This document shows positions 63,941 through 64,000 of a stretch of 64,000 bases of DNA, one piece after another. The DNA is taken from the NCBI GenBank assembly GCA_030141605.1, contig JAQGDQ010002393.1, forward strand, positions 1 through 64,000. The letters are read 5' to 3'. The stretch is from Tubiluchus corallicola (Eukaryota; Priapulida; Priapulimorpha; Priapulimorphida; Tubiluchidae). The notes beneath the pieces were generated by a model. It did not search any database and was not told the DNA's origin. It saw only the letters and a list, made by a program, of their open reading frames with translations. A program made the translations under genes and the position numbers. Each line of letters starts with the position of its first letter. Position 1 is the first letter of the stretch.

Positions 63941-64000
63941 ATGAAAAAACGTTTTACTAAGCTGTCATTAATATTATTTTCATTAGTAATATTTATCAAT
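63941..64000 (+). CDS. Start of an exported protein, cut by the window end
   Basis: Only 20 codons are visible, reading MKKRFTKLSLILFSLVIFIN, a signal-peptide start. By position in a glycan-utilisation locus it may be a SusC-like receptor, but nothing in the visible part proves this. Confidence 0.5.
   Translation, partial: MKKRFTKLSLILFSLVIFIN

Overview
This window comes from an AT-rich member of the Bacteroidota. Three things point there. Many genes start behind the Bacteroidota-type promoter (TTTG or TTG, 19-20 bases, TAnnTTTG). There is a type IX secretion sortase (PorU), a complete moxR-bat operon, a hybrid two-component regulator of the polysaccharide-utilisation kind, a NigD-like lipoprotein and a fused SecDF. 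The genus cannot be fixed from the sequence. The source is a draft scaffold: 972 N bases (52956-53927) are followed directly by what looks like an untrimmed Oxford Nanopore adapter.

Layout. 1-5,214: nosL, then a small island (an HNH nuclease, a small basic protein, an unknown protein and a likely small RNA) lying between polA and a 55-bp second copy of the polA 3' end; behind polA's promoter sits a truncated ATPase gene. 5,400-8,500: phosphate-selective-type porin and fumarase. 8,650-17,230 (minus strand): purH-mreB and the ilvD-ilvB-ilvN-ilvC branched-chain amino-acid genes. 17,260-21,900: NigD-like lipoprotein and porU. 22,000-28,020: RadC-like protein, hisH-hisA, tRNA-Pro, murB, a lectin-fold lipoprotein, divergent tRNA-Ser and tRNA-Lys, hemB. 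28,469-36,935: moxR-DUF58-batA-B-C-D-E aerotolerance operon. 36,996-42,562: Gfo/Idh oxidoreductase, rpsA, a STAS protein, rnz, mazG. 42,590-46,550: two paralogous leucine-rich-repeat lipoproteins separated by scrambled, inverted scraps of rnz and mazG. 46,669-54,200: secDF, elbB, proA, then a DUF6913-like gene and dapA, both cut by the gap. 54,262-58,054: an LpoB-like and a COG3014-like lipoprotein, a Cys-rich CGEGK-repeat lipoprotein next to a DoxX membrane protein, and acyl-carrier-protein phosphodiesterase. 58,064-64,000: the start of a galactan-type utilisation locus (hybrid sensor, GH53 galactanase, LacI-type operator, first codons of an exported protein).

How the genes work together. 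Most of the window is core metabolism, envelope building and translation: Val/Ile, His, Pro, Lys, purine and haem synthesis, MurB, MreB, SecDF, PorU, S1 and RNase Z. Accessory DNA is concentrated in four places: the polA 3' island, the leucine-rich-repeat duplication, the CGEGK-repeat/DoxX pair (resembling a modified copper-binding peptide system but with no modifying enzyme in view), and the glycan locus at the right end.
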